A DNA stretch of 64,000 nt from Rapana venosa (GCA_028751875.1 CM054141.1:43400758-43464757); one strand, 5' to 3'. Counted from the stretch's first letter, positions 47,701 to 58,640 are shown. Notes: a model not told the origin generated them from the letters alone. Translations and numbers: made by a program.

Positions 47701-48049
47701 AAAACACTAACACAGCTAGAAGAGAACTTGTTTATGCAGATCTATTTTCAGCTCTCCCAAGAATTTTCTCTTCCATATATATTTAAAGTTGTCATGGCAT
47801 GAAAAGCCTTTCAATTGTAAGTTGTGAGCAGTGCCTTTCTGATAGCTCGTAATCGTAAAATAAAAATAATAAACTGTAGCAGGACCACACTCTTCTAGTC
47901 AGAAGCTGGCCATCTTGTTGTGGGCAAAAGCTCCTTCAGGAGATTAAACGATTTCTCCTACAATGCAACACATGCTATGAATTGATACTACTGAGGATTG
48001 GCTTACAACTGTTGTTTGCTATTGTCAGTGTTGTAGAAAGACAGATATC

Positions 48050-48250
48050 ACAGCTGAGTAGATACAGCGTTTGATTTTGATCCCTGTGGGTCCAGGAAGT
48101 CATAGGTTCAAATCTTGGCAGTATCTGTTGAATAGGTGGGAATTTTTACGATCTCGCAGGTAAACTTCAACCCTAAATCAGCCAGTGCCTTAGCTCTCTT
48201 TGTGTTAATACATACGCAGGAGACCAAGTTGATACAAACATTGTGCTTTT
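48050..48250 (+). repeat. tRNA-headed SINE family G, copy 2
   Basis: A-box-like 'gctgagtagatacagcg' and B box 'aggttcaaatcttgg' are separated as in the 18.9-kb copy. They are followed by 'gtgggaatttttacgatctc' and, further on, 'tacgcaggagaccaag'. Not a functional tRNA because the arms do not pair and the spacing is too long. Confidence 0.55.
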
Positions 48251-49800
48251 AATAAGGATAGTAGTGAGGGAAAAGATCAGAAAAACAAAAACATAAACCT
48301 TTCAATACCGGATTTTAAATGCTGATTCCTAAAAGAAATCTGAATACCTGGCACTGGATTGATTTGCTTACAAAGATAACATCACTATTATAATCAGTAT
48401 GACTAAACCATTATTGCCCTGCACAATCAGCTAATCTTGTTCAAAGTGTGCGAATATAAAAGCATATATGATTTATACTCTTCAGTCTTTTTCTAAAACC
48501 AAACGTAACCAAAAAATAGTTAAACTTACCTGTTCCTCACCTCCAATATCCAGATAATTTAACATTTGTCTTGAGCTTATCATCTTTATTGTAACTTTTC
48601 CAGGGAATCTCCACACATCCATTTGTACCATTTCAACCAATAATGGACACACCTGATAGTAGAATATGAAACATATTTTGACCTTTATAGGTTTGCAGTA
48701 TAACTGGTAGGCCTACATTGCAAACTTCTTCGGCCCTATAAACAAATATTTAAAGTCCGCTTATTCACTCCAATTTTTGAATGGAAATAGATGAACATTT
48801 TTACAAAACAAAGCAGCGGGATAAAATTGCCAGATTTCAGCATAATACATTGTGAGAGGCTGTAGCTGTAAATCCAACAGTTTCATAAGAATTTCAGAGG
48901 ACTATTATCCAAATTTGTCATTTTTTGTATAATATTAAGTTAGCTCTGCTTACAATGTCTTTAAAACAACGGTAAAAAGTCAACTTTGTTAATATGTTGA
49001 ATCCATTGTTACTATAAGTATACATTTATAACTGGCATTAGTTCACCTTTCTCTCACTCTTTGATAACAACTTTTTCTTAAAACAATTAGGTATGCCATA
49101 TTAGTTTTCAACTGTAGTTTTAAAAAAAATAATAATTTAAGTAGATCTACATCAGCTATTCAGCTGTGCAGGTAGTCCCATACTATTTTCTGACATCGGA
49201 TATTCATCATCTCCAAAAAGAACCATAAATAGCTTTAAATTATCTCCCCTACCTGCAAACATATACTGCATGTATTCCTTTTCTAACTACTTGTGAGGTT
49301 GAATCGTTAATTAAGAGAGAAAAAAGCACAGAACTGCATATATTGTTGCACCTTATTTTACACCAGAAGTGTACATTATATAGTAATTCACATCACCCCA
49401 CCATCTAATCCTTGCTATTTCACAACTGTACAAACCCATACATCTAAACCACATCTGCTTTCGGAAAACAGGCCAAAATTAAGTTCCATTAAATGAGTTT
49501 AAAGCTTTCTCAAAGTCAATGAAAGCAACATACAGCTTGTAAAAAAATAGTTTTCCATAAAAAGCTGCAGGGGTAAACATCTTATCAATGGTAGAACCAC
49601 TGTGTTTAAATCGTGCCTGAAAATCACCAGTGATGTCTTTGTTTTAACATCATTCCTAAAGTTTATGGTCAACATTGGAACTCTACGATTTACTACTTTG
49701 CATTACTAAGAGAGATTCCTTTCTATTCATGAGAACTGTTGATGACACCTTTTCATATAAAGGTAGAACAATGAATTCGGTCCCAGCTTTTGGATAAACC
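48251..49800. other. Unique A/T-rich DNA, likely intron or upstream of GPCR
   Basis: No repeat family, domain or long frame seen. It precedes the 3' splice acceptor of the GPCR exon and could be intronic. Confidence 0.4.
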
Positions 49801-49812
49801 CTGATATCAAAC

Positions 49813-49841
49813 GCGGGAGGGAGAGAGAGAGAGAGAGGGAG

Positions 49842-49908
<67 letters not shown>

Positions 49909-50010
49909 ACAGAGAGAGAGAGACAAGGACAGAGAGAGAGAGACAGGGAGAGAGACAGGGACATACAGAGACTGAGAGAGAGGAGACAAAGAGAAAGAAA
50001 GAGAGATCTG
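49813..50010. repeat. (GA)n microsatellite
   Basis: Imperfect GA with GACAGGGACA interruptions, ending about 30 bp before the putative splice acceptor. Confidence 0.96.
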
Positions 50011-50021
50011 CTTTATGTTAT

Positions 50022-50041
50022 CATTTGTCATTCTTTTACAG
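50022..50041 (+). promoter_or_regulatory. Putative 3' splice acceptor
   Basis: The pyrimidine-rich 'tcatttgtcattcttttaca' is followed by G, giving AG at 50,040-50,041. This implies that the GPCR exon begins at about 50,042 with 37 bp of 5' UTR before the ATG. Confidence 0.55.
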
Positions 50042-50078
50042 AATAAAGCATAGTTTCAGCTGTCTGGCACTGATCAAC

Positions 50079-51191
50079 ATGGCAAACGATTCTTATGATG
50101 ATTTTGGAATACTAGACAACACACTGCCAAGAACAAATCTTCACTTACTTCCCACGTATGTTGCATACCAAGCAGCATTATTCATCTGGAGAGCAGTGCC
50201 TCCTTGCACTCTTCTACTTGGCTGCTTTGGAAACATTGCCACCATCTTCGTCATGCGTCGTATCAAGGACCATAACTCTTCTCAGCATGCCATTCTGATG
50301 GCCCTTGCCATTTCAGATCTCTTCTTATTGTGTACTGATATGACAGCCATGTGGGCAAAGCAAGTGTTTTACGTGGATCTGTGGACTGTGCATGTAGTAG
50401 TGTGTAAGCTGACAATGTGGATTACAATAACTAGTTGCACAATCTCTGCCTGGCTGGTGACCTGTGTGACAGTGCAGAGAACAATGGCGGTCCTGTGGCC
50501 ACACAAAATGCGAGTGATGTGCACACTGCGAAGAACTTGCATTGTCATCGCTACTCTTGTCCTCACTGGTTGTGCCTTTTATTTCCATCTGGTTCTGGGA
50601 AGAGAAATCAATCAGGACAATATCTGTTACGCGATACCAGGACAATACCAACAGTTCTTTGAATTCATTTTTCCTTGGACTACTCTGTGTGTGGCTTCCT
50701 TCATTCCTAATGTGTGCCTGTTTGTCTGTGACATCATACTGTCTGTCACTCTGTTTAAAGCAATCTCTTCCTCTTCTATCACATCACCTGTGGACTCAAA
50801 TGCCAGTGGCTCACAGAATATTGAAAGTCGGCGAAAAACGTCTTACAGAACAACCGTCATGGTTCTGGCAATATCATCTGCTTTTCTGGTTTTGACTACG
50901 CCAGAGTGGGCTTATTTAATCTGGTACCCATACATAACTGAAGAAGCAACGCGAAACCCAAGGGTTTTAGCTGTTGCATACTTCGTACACTCGCTGACAT
51001 ACAATGTATGGTACCTCAACAGCGCCATCAACTTTCTTCTTTACTGTTTGACTGGAACCAAATTCAGAAAGGAGTTTCTAAGCTGGGTCCGCTGCAGTTC
51101 TCGCAGTAAATCTACCCCGTCTGTTTACGAGACAACTACAGAGACATCCAGACATAAACATGGTGGAGACATTTCATCAGCCAAGTATTAA
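50079..51191 (+). CDS. Rhodopsin-family GPCR, likely neuropeptide type
   Basis: Predicted plasma-membrane receptor of 370 residues encoded in one exon. I chose the ATG at 50,079 (aacATGG, strong context) because a splice acceptor lies between it and the in-frame ATG at 50,025. Seven hydrophobic segments are visible: TM1 about 34-58 with GN at 51-52, TM2 71-92 with D80, TM3 about 107-132, TM4 152-172, TM5 about 196-224, TM6 258-283 with P275, TM7 about 298-323. C109 and C183 are placed for the usual TM3-ECL2 disulfide. The DRY motif is QRT (133-135) and NPxxY is NFLLY (318-322), both recurrent in invertebrate FMRFamide-like and related peptide receptors. N-terminal glycosylation is possible at NDS (3-5). 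The C-tail is rich in S and T. Ligand unknown. Residues and framing look intact, so it is probably functional. Confidence 0.88.
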   Translation: MANDSYDDFGILDNTLPRTNLHLLPTYVAYQAALFIWRAVPPCTLLLGCFGNIATIFVMRRIKDHNSSQHAILMALAISDLFLLCTDMTAMWAKQVFYVDLWTVHVVVCKLTMWITITSCTISAWLVTCVTVQRTMAVLWPHKMRVMCTLRRTCIVIATLVLTGCAFYFHLVLGREINQDNICYAIPGQYQQFFEFIFPWTTLCVASFIPNVCLFVCDIILSVTLFKAISSSSITSPVDSNASGSQNIESRRKTSYRTTVMVLAISSAFLVLTTPEWAYLIWYPYITEEATRNPRVLAVAYFVHSLTYNVWYLNSAINFLLYCLTGTKFRKEFLSWVRCSSRSKSTPSVYETTTETSRHKHGGDISSAKY

Positions 51192-51340
51192 GACTTCTAT
51201 TGTGCAGTAAAGGAAAATGTATGTCATGTGTTCTTGTCATACTCTGTACATTTAGTTAAAGAACATGAAATATATACTATTACTATGAGATAACTGATCA
51301 AATATCTAAGGATAAAAAACGAAATAGAAAAGCATGATGA

Positions 51341-52025
51341 CCAGCCGCTATGGCACAGTGGTTAACGCCTTGGATGTTGGACTGGAAGGTCGCAGGTTTG
51401 AATTCCATAAGAGTTCTGAGGATTTTTCGGACTGCAGCCGGCTCCACCCAGAGCGAGCAGTGGGATGAGACGAAAGACTGGGACCACACAGGTGAGTTTC
51501 ATACACATTAGGGATACAAGTTTGAGACTGTTGCTCAAATTACCTGGCTGACACTGCAGGTGTCTGTATCTCTCGGGCCCGATTAACGCTGGGATATATT
51601 ATGATAGTAAGCGTAGAGTACAGCCCTGTCAAGAAGTCTCAAACCACATGCAATTCCACAGCAGTATCATTACGTCATCCTCATTGTCATTGATTATCAT
51701 GCAATAAAAAACATTGCCTCTGATTCGGTGGTCCCACTTGCTCTGGTTCCATGGTGACCTCAGACTCGGCTTCCTCATACACTTCTGTGCCTGTGGTGAG
51801 TTTGTGTCAAAGCTTTTGAGGCTGGAGATTCAGGGGGGGGCGGTCGTTGGAGGGACGTTGTGGTGGTTGCCACCTTGGATGGGCACCTCCTCAGTCTGGC
51901 TCCGCGACTGAGCTAATACTGTTGTTAGTAGGGGGCTTTGTATGTGGTGTCCTGCGTATGGTAGTTCAGAACTGGCGCATCTGAACACCACCAAAGTGAC
52001 CCAGCTGCAATGCAGGACCCCTCTG
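51341..52025 (+). repeat. Family E, copy 2
   Basis: tRNA-like head (gctatggcacagtgg; B box 'aggtttgaattcc'), then the same ordered blocks as 21,317-22,010. It stops near 'caggacccctctggctgg', where reverse-transcriptase sequence begins without spacer. Confidence 0.75.
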
Positions 52026-52029
52026 GCTG

Positions 52030-53030
52030 GGCAGAGTCATCGAACAGCTGTACAGCGAGGCCACCAGTGCAGTGTACTACAACAGCAACATTGGAGAAAG
52101 GTTTCGAGCAACAGTTGGAGTAAGGCAGGGCTGTCTACTCTCACCCACTCTTTTCAACATCTTCCTTGAGAGAATCATAGCTGATGCTCTGGAACATCAT
52201 GAAGGATCAGTCAGCATTGGTGGCAGAACGATCACAAACCTCCGCTTCGCAGATGACATTGATGGAATAGCAGGATCAGAAAAAGAGCTTGCCCAGCCTA
52301 ACAGAACACTTGAATAAGGCCTCCAAAAACATTCGGCATGGAAATCAGTGCAGAGAGACCAAACTGATGACTAATACACCAACGGCATTAGCACTGTATC
52401 ATGGTTAATAACCAGAAGCTGAAACATCAAAGCTTCAAGTACCTGGGAGCCATTTATCAGACCAGGGATCCAAGCCAGAAGTAGTAATGCAGAAGCACAG
52501 ACAATAACAGCTTTGTCCAAAACTAAACACCATCTGGAGATAAAAATATCTCACTTATCTCCAAGATCAACCTAATGCGCTCCTTGTCATATCCATAATT
52601 TCTGTATGCCTGTGAATCATGGACCCTGACTGCAGATTTGGGAGAAGAGTACAGGCGGTGGAGATGAGTGCTTTGAGACTCCTTGGCCATTCCTAACAAA
52701 GCCACATAAGCAAACGAAAGCGTGCATAACAGAATCCAGCAAACCATTGGACCCTATGAGACCCTTCTAACGATCGTGAAAAAGCGTAAACTTAAATGGT
52801 ATGGGCATGTCACAAAATCCAAAGGACTTGCAAAGATAGTTTTACAAGGCACTGTCCAAGGAGGAAGAAGAAGAGGCAGACCAAGAAAGAGCTGGGAGGA
52901 TAACATCAGCGAATGGACAGGCCTAGAACTCAACAAAACCCTGAGAAAGGCAGAACAGAGAGGAATGGAGGGAACTGGTTGTTGACTCTTTAAGGGTGCC
53001 CCCACGGTCGTCAGACTACAGGACAGATAG
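52030..53030 (+). pseudogene. RTE-like LINE, RT to 3' end, broken
   Basis: Begins GRVIEQLYSEATSAVYYN and contains the RT motifs GVRQGCLLSPTLFN (near 52,115) and FADDIDG (near 52,245). The frame breaks at 52,317. The middle is frameshifted and nonsense-containing. The C-terminal block RRKLKWYGHVTK...RRRGRPRKSW...WTGLE is open again at 52,722-52,985. The 3' end 'ccacggtcgtcagactacag' resembles the other copies. N-terminal endonuclease and RT fingers are missing. The F/YADD active site itself is preserved but the copy cannot make a full protein. Confidence 0.85.
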
Positions 53031-53099
53031 ATATCGCATTTAAAGATGCGTTTGGTCCAGAACAGTATTTCATATCGTTAACTAATAAAAGGCTTCGAA

Positions 53100-53352
53100 A
53101 TAATTTACTGAAATTTCGGCTAAGATTATGTGGTCTTTTGAACTGCAGACAGTGATATATTACAGAGGAGACAGACAACAACTCATGTCCAGCATGTGGA
53201 GAAGAAGAAGAAGACGAATTTCATTTTTGATTGCTTGTCGTGAAATTCGCAAAAAGTTACTTTTTTTTTTACAAACCCAACCCACAGGTTCACCAATCTT
53301 GTACAAAAGGTGCTATCTTCAAATAACATGCCCGAGCTTAAATCTTTAGCAG
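53100..53352 (+). pseudogene. LINE C-terminal zinc-knuckle fragment
   Basis: One frame reads EETDNNSCPACGEEEEDEFHF followed by a stop, then CREIRK in a shifted frame and HRFTNLVQKVLSSNNMPELKSLADF. This is the CPxC...H...C end typical of a large non-LTR group, probably the same group as 56,355-57,712. It abuts SINE D directly. Confidence 0.6.
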
Positions 53353-53970
53353 ATTTTAGACCATGAGTGGTGGTCTGGGTGCTAGTCTTTCGGGTGAGAC
53401 GATAAACCAAGGTCCCGTGTTATACATAACTATTTAGCCCACGTTAAATTAACCCTGGGGACGGGATAGCTCTGCGGTCGGAGCACTCGCTTCCCCCAGC
53501 CAAGTTAAGCAGCGTCGAGTGTGGTTACCAGTTGGATGGGTGACATTTGCGCGCCTTGGCTTCAGTACAGTTCCCACAGTTCACCCAGCTGTAAATGGGT
53601 ACCTGTCCTCTTGAGGGTCAGGGAAGGTAAAGCAGCGAGGGAGACGAGATGGGCGCCGCCCTCAATATGATGGCCCTAGAGAAGTGAGGTCTCTGACGCC
53701 TCGCTCCCCTACGACCTTATAGGTTATGGGACTCCTTTACCTTTACCTTACCTAAATTAACCCACAGCAACAAGAGAGTTGTCCCTGGCAAAATTCTGTA
53801 GAAAAAAAGCCACTCTGATACGGAAACAAATACAGTTGCAAACAGGAAAAAGAAACATAATGAGTGGCGCTGCTCTTGTGGCGACGCGCTCTCCCCGGGA
53901 AGAGCAGCAAAACTTTCACGCAGAAAAATCTGCCGTAACTTAAACTGGTATAAATCATTCAATCAATCAA
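53353..53970 (+). repeat. SINE family D, copy 3, split by SINE C
   Basis: The first part (53,353-53,455) has 'gtggtggtctgggtgctag' and 'tttcgggtgagacgataaac'. The second part (from 53,764) continues with 'gagagttgtccctggcaaaa', 'gtggcgctgctcttgtggcg' and the tail ending in (AATC)n. The head is missing. Confidence 0.88.
53456..53752 (+). repeat. SINE family C, copy 5
   Basis: Full-length C inserted in SINE D with the perfect 11-bp duplication taaattaaccc (53,445-53,455 and 53,753-53,763). The 5S-like block reads aagttaagcagcgtcgagt and gttggatgggtgac. Removing it joins the D halves without gap. Confidence 0.94.
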
Positions 53971-53989
53971 TCAAGATATACATATACAT

Positions 53990-54216
53990 ATTTATTTATT
54001 TATTATTTTATATCGAGGATAATGGAATAAGCACTCATGTGCTTTTTTACATCCAGTCCCCGTGTGTATGCGGATTTGTAAATTTTGTCATCTGTTCCCA
54101 CCGGCACACAATGGCCTACTCTTTTGAAAAGCGGAACAAGATTTAACGTGTGCGCAAGATGTTCTGATGAGATTGCACACGGGGCCTCGTTTTATAGTCC
54201 CTCATTTCGAAGGACT
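53990..54216 (-). repeat. SINE family A, headless copy (A')
   Basis: Tail and body of A on the minus strand, stopping at 'cgaaggact' as in the copies at 25.4 and 55.7 kb. Confidence 0.87.
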
Positions 54217-54234
54217 TCATACACACAATAAATT

Positions 54235-54350
54235 AGTATTATTTATTTTTTATATTTATATATATATAGTATAATATATTATATATATTATATATGATAT
54301 TTATTTATATATATATATATAATATATATAATATATAATATACTATATAT
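54235..54350. repeat. AT-rich low complexity
   Basis: Almost pure A/T with ATAT and TATTTA phrases. Confidence 0.9.
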
Positions 54351-54359
54351 GATCAAAAT

Positions 54360-54810
54360 ATGACATTCTCTCAAGGATAGCCCAGACCACAGCTGCAATG
54401 ACCAAACTGAAAATCGTCTGGAACAACAAGAACATCGCCTTCAGCTTCAACATCACACTGACGCGTTCCCTGATCATGTCCTTATGAAACGTGAACCATA
54501 ACAGCAGACATTGAAAGAAGGATACACGCCATGGAAATGAGATGCTTTCCAAACTCTTTCATATCTCATACAGAGATCACATCACTAATGAGGAAGTCAA
54601 AACCAGAATTAAAAACGCCATCGGACCTACAAGAGCTCCTGACTCATTTTTTTTTAACGCAAACTAAAGTGGTACGAGCACGTCACCCGAACATCTGTAC
54701 TGGCCAAGACTGTCCTACGGCGAATAGCACAAGGAGGGAGACGAAGAGGCAGACAAGGAAAACGATGGGAAGACACGCAAGAAGTGGAACAACTGGTTTG
54801 AGTGGAACGG
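54360..54810 (+). pseudogene. RTE-like LINE fragment, heavily broken
   Basis: Successive frames give SRIAQTTAAMTKLKIVWNNK, ISYRDHITNEEVKTRIKNAI and a degraded C-terminus ('ggccaagactgtcctacgg', then the purine block and 'aacgatgggaagacac'). At least three frame changes and stops. Confidence 0.72.
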
Positions 54811-55179
54811 TTGTATGTGAGGGCAGAAAGCAGCGAAGTTTGTTTGTGAAAGGTGAGCTGCTTGCAATAAATCTGGCTCATCCGAAAGTGAACCCTGTGC
54901 TAGGGACACGGGTTAAGGAGAAGGTGGGGGTGACCCTGACTGATCAACACGCTACTGGTGGTTGTGGTGGTATTCAAGGCAAAGAGATGCCTAGAGAGCA
55001 AGAAGAGAGGTTCAATGCCCCGGAGCTAGCAGTTCTCCACTGTCTTATCAGCCCTTAGCTACCAACAAAGTTTAGGCCTACGCTCACAACACTAAAACTG
55101 TGCTATAACTGTGATGTCTCAGTATGTCTAACCAGAGAAGAGCGAAAAGTATTGATCCACCGGCTCCTAATGTGAAGAA

Positions 55180-55362
55180 TCTCTCTCTTCACTCTCTTCT
55201 CTCTCCTCTCCTCTCTTCTCTCTCTCCTCATCTCTCTCTCTCCCTCTCTCTCTCATCTCTCTCCTCTCGTCTCCCTTCTCTCATCACTCCTTCCTCTCCT
55301 CTCTCTCCTCTCCTCTTACATCTCTCTCTCTCATCTCTCTCTTCTCTCTCTCTCCATCACCT
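55180..55362. repeat. (CT)n-rich tract
   Basis: Imperfect CT/TCC microsatellite. Confidence 0.92.
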
Positions 55363-55514
55363 TCACGCACTCCTAATTGACAAAGAAACGTACGCACAAA
55401 TGTGTTCATATCCACGTCTATTGACATTTTGTAAAAGTTTTACCCTGGTACATCCTTTTAGAAAATTCGTAATTACTTAATGTTATCTATATGGTAAATT
55501 CATGCAGGACTAAT

Positions 55515-55587
55515 TGTGTGTGTGTGTATGTGTGTGTATGTGTTGTGTGTGTAGTGTGTGTGTGTTTGTGTGTGTCGTTGTGTGGTG

Positions 55588-55618
<31 letters not shown>

Positions 55619-55735
55619 TGTGTGTGTAGTGTTGTGTGTTGTTGTTGTGTGTGTGTGTTGAGAGAGAGGAGCGGGAGAGAGTAGAGAGAGAGAAGCTTAT
55701 GTGTGTGTGTATGTGTGTGTGTGTGTGTCTGTATA
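55515..55735. repeat. (GT)n and GA microsatellites
   Basis: Imperfect GT with TAG and TTG interruptions and a short GAGA run at 55,658-55,692. Confidence 0.93.
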
Positions 55736-55740
55736 TGTTT

Positions 55741-55956
55741 TTTTTATCCTTTTATATCGAGGATAATGGAATAAGCACTCATGTGCTTTTTTACATCCAG
55801 TCCCTGTGTGTATACGGTTTTGTAAATTGTCATCTGTTCCCACCGGCACACAATGGCCTACTCTTACGAAAAGCGGAACAGGATTTAACTTGTGCGCAAG
55901 ATATTCTGCATGCGTTCGCACACGGGGCCTCGGTTTATAGTCTCATCCGAAGGACT
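55741..55956 (-). repeat. SINE family A, headless copy (A')
   Basis: On the minus strand it runs from 'gtccttcggatgagac' type sequence through 'cgcatgcagaatatcttgcg', 'gtaggccattgtgtgccgg' and the tail with 'gcacatgagtgc'. It stops at the same core position as two other copies. Confidence 0.88.
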
Positions 55957-55979
55957 AATAATAGCAATCTATATATGTA

Positions 55980-56144
55980 TCTATGTGCGCGCGCGAGTGT
56001 GTGTATGTGTATGTGAGTGTGTGTGTGGTGTGTGTGTGAGAGAGAGAGTGTGTGTGTGTGAGTTGTGTAGTATGTATGTGAGTGTGTGTGTGTGTGTGTG
56101 GTGTGGTGTGTGTGTGTGTGTGTGTGGTGTGTGTGTGTGTGGGT

Positions 56145-56197
<53 letters not shown>

Positions 56198-56354
56198 TGT
56201 GTGTGTGTGTGTGAGTGTATGTGCATGTTTCTGTTTCTCTATCTCTCTGCTTGAGTGCCTCTCTGTTTGCGTGCATGCATGTATGTATTATGTATGTATG
56301 TATGTATGTATTACGCATGCACGCATGCACGCACGTATGTATGTATGTATGTAT
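55980..56354. repeat. GT microsatellite, linker and (GTAT)n
   Basis: (GT)n to 56,214, a unique 70-bp linker ('gtgtatgtgcatg', 'gagtgcctctctgtttgc'), then GCATGC and (GTAT)n. The linker recurs at 58,028-58,085. Confidence 0.93.
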
Positions 56355-57712
56355 AACAATAACAATAACAATAACAATAATTTTAATTCAGTTTTTGCAG
56401 GCCATATGGCCAATAGGAACAACAGTTAATCATATACTTTCATGTAAGGTGAACATCCTTACTTCTGATATCTAAACATTTAGTAAGAAATAATCCAACT
56501 TTAAACATCAGACTAGGTCTAGTGTTCATACAAAGAAGCTGCACTTTCAGATTCGATGGAAATCTGTAATAATACAGAGGAATACATTTTCTTCGCAATA
56601 CAGCATATTTTGGGCATACAAGTAAAAAGTGACAAACATCTTCAATTTGTTGGCCATACAACACTGAGAGCAGAATGGATCAGTAATCGTTATGCATAAC
56701 GTGAAATTCCATCTAAAGTAATCTGTTTGACCTCAGTAAATAATATACCTCTACGTATTCTATAGATTCTACTCACATACAAAATTTGTCTACAAATAAT
56801 CGGGTGATAATCTAAGTAGTCAGGGTTGCTGATAGAGAGTCATGCCATTTTTGTTGTACACATCTTGTATTCGATTTGGAATTCTTTCATGAAGGTGAAT
56901 GAATTACCACAATTTTGCATTGTCCAAACATAACCAAATCCGTGGGTGCATAAAATCTTTCTAACATGTGTTACCCAATTTATTCTCCCTGCTTCATCCT
57001 GTCTACACAACATATTGTAACATTGTGTGGGATATCTATCATCAGGCATATCCAAAATTTTAGCCAATATTTGATGACCCTGGGAACAGTGTCAACAAAA
57101 ATGGGGTATCTACCACAATCGCCAATGCAAATATATTTTTAAACATCTCTGCCAACCCCCAGAAACCATTTTGCAAATTTTACCTGGATTTTTCAAATAT
57201 CATGATACTGCTGAAAACCCCAAATTTCAGAACCTAGAGAGGATTGGTTTCACTTTTGTATCAAAAAATACTAAAAACTGTAGATGCTGGAAGATTCTTT
57301 AACCTGAAGTACAATCTTTGATACCAGCAACAGCCTTCAATGCTTTTTCCAGAGAGATTTTCGATACATTTTGACCAGTTTAATTGTTGAGCCAAAACCA
57401 CACCAGATAATTATAACTAGATTCTACTTGTATCTGCTTTCCTAAATAACACCATTTTTCAGACTTCTTAGAAATCCACCATTTTAAAAACGACTACTTT
57501 AGTTTTGTCCATATTTACAGAAAGTCCCCATTTCTTACAATAATTTTCCAAACAATTGATCTTTTTCTGCAAGTCTACAACTGAATCTGAAACTAAAGCA
57601 ATATCATCTGCATACATAAGTAAGAGTATGCCTAGTGGCTCAGAAAATACATCTTTGCCTTGAGTATCTGATCCAGTGAGATCTGATTCTAGTTCAGAAA
57701 TAAAAATAAAAA
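56355..57712 (-). pseudogene. Unclassified non-LTR retrotransposon, 3' half, decayed
   Basis: On the minus strand the order is the RT catalytic block LLMYADDIALVSDS with CKKWGLSVNMDKTKVVVF (57,468-57,725 region), a broken thumb/linker, QCYNMLCRQDEAGRINWVTHV and GFGYVWTMQNCGNSFTFMKEF (56,840-57,067), and finally CHFLLVCPKYAVLRRKC (56,440-56,664), the end of a zinc knuckle. It ends in a short (ATTGTT)n tail at 56,355-56,381. Several frameshifts and stops, no endonuclease or RT fingers. No RNase H is present, so it differs from the 13-kb LINE. Clade not assigned. Confidence 0.8.
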
Positions 57713-57713
57713 T

Positions 57714-57760
57714 ACATACATACATACAGAAATACTTTTTATTTCTGTATGTATGTATGT
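57714..57760. repeat. Perfect 21-bp inverted repeat, 5-nt loop
   Basis: Arms 57,714-57,734 and 57,740-57,760 (acatacatacatacagaaat + a, and its exact complement) surround the loop ctttt. It lies exactly at the 5' boundary of the LINE fragment. Confidence 0.9.
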
Positions 57761-57801
57761 TTAAAATGAAATGAAAAAGACAGAGACAGAGTTTTTACAC
57801 A

Positions 57802-57879
<78 letters not shown>

Positions 57880-57965
57880 TAAATATATATAATATATATA
57901 TAATTATATATATATATGTGTATAGTGTGTGTGTGTGTGTGTGGTGTGTGTGTGTGTGTGTGTGT

Positions 57966-58017
<52 letters not shown>

Positions 58018-58258
58018 TTGTTGAGTGAGTGTATGTGCATGTGTCTGTCTCTCTATCTCTCTGCCTGAGTGCCTCTCTGTTTGCATGCATGCATGTATGT
58101 ATATATTATGTATGTATGTATCACGCATGCGCGCATGCACGCACGTATGTATGTATGTATGTATGTATGTATGTATGTATGTATGTATGTATGTATGTAT
58201 GTATGTATGTATGTATGTTTAAAATGAAATGAAAAAGACAGAGACAGAGTTTTTACAC

Positions 58259-58304
<46 letters not shown>

Positions 58305-58435
58305 ACACACACACACACAACACACATATATATTTAATATATATATATAGAGAGATGAGAGAGAGATGAGAGAAGAGATAGATATGATATAGATATAGAT
58401 ATAGATAGATATATATATATATATATATAATATAT

Positions 58436-58466
<31 letters not shown>

Positions 58467-58640
58467 GGGGGAGTGCATATATGGAGAGAGATATATATAT
58501 GGGGGGTGGGAGTGTTTGGGAGTGCATGTGTGTGCATCTGTGTGTGTGCGTACAGACACACATATCCACACACATGCACTCACACACACACACATCCTCA
58601 AGTACTGACACATAGACACTCAGATGCATGGGTTAATAGG
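57745..58640. repeat. Compound microsatellite with 458-bp tandem duplication
   Basis: Order of unit 1: (GTAT)n, 'ttaaaatgaaatgaaaaaga', (CA)n, (TA)n, (GT)n, linker 'gagtgcctctctgtttgc', (GTAT)n. The second unit restarts at 58,205 with the same 'ttaaaatgaaatgaaaaaga' block and (CA)n, then TA/GATA. The CA...TA...GT order makes each unit self-complementary. Confidence 0.9.

Noticed and set aside
50325..50651. Minus-strand frames within the GPCR exon
   Set aside because: Shadows of the plus-strand coding sequence; the plus strand has clear seven-TM structure.
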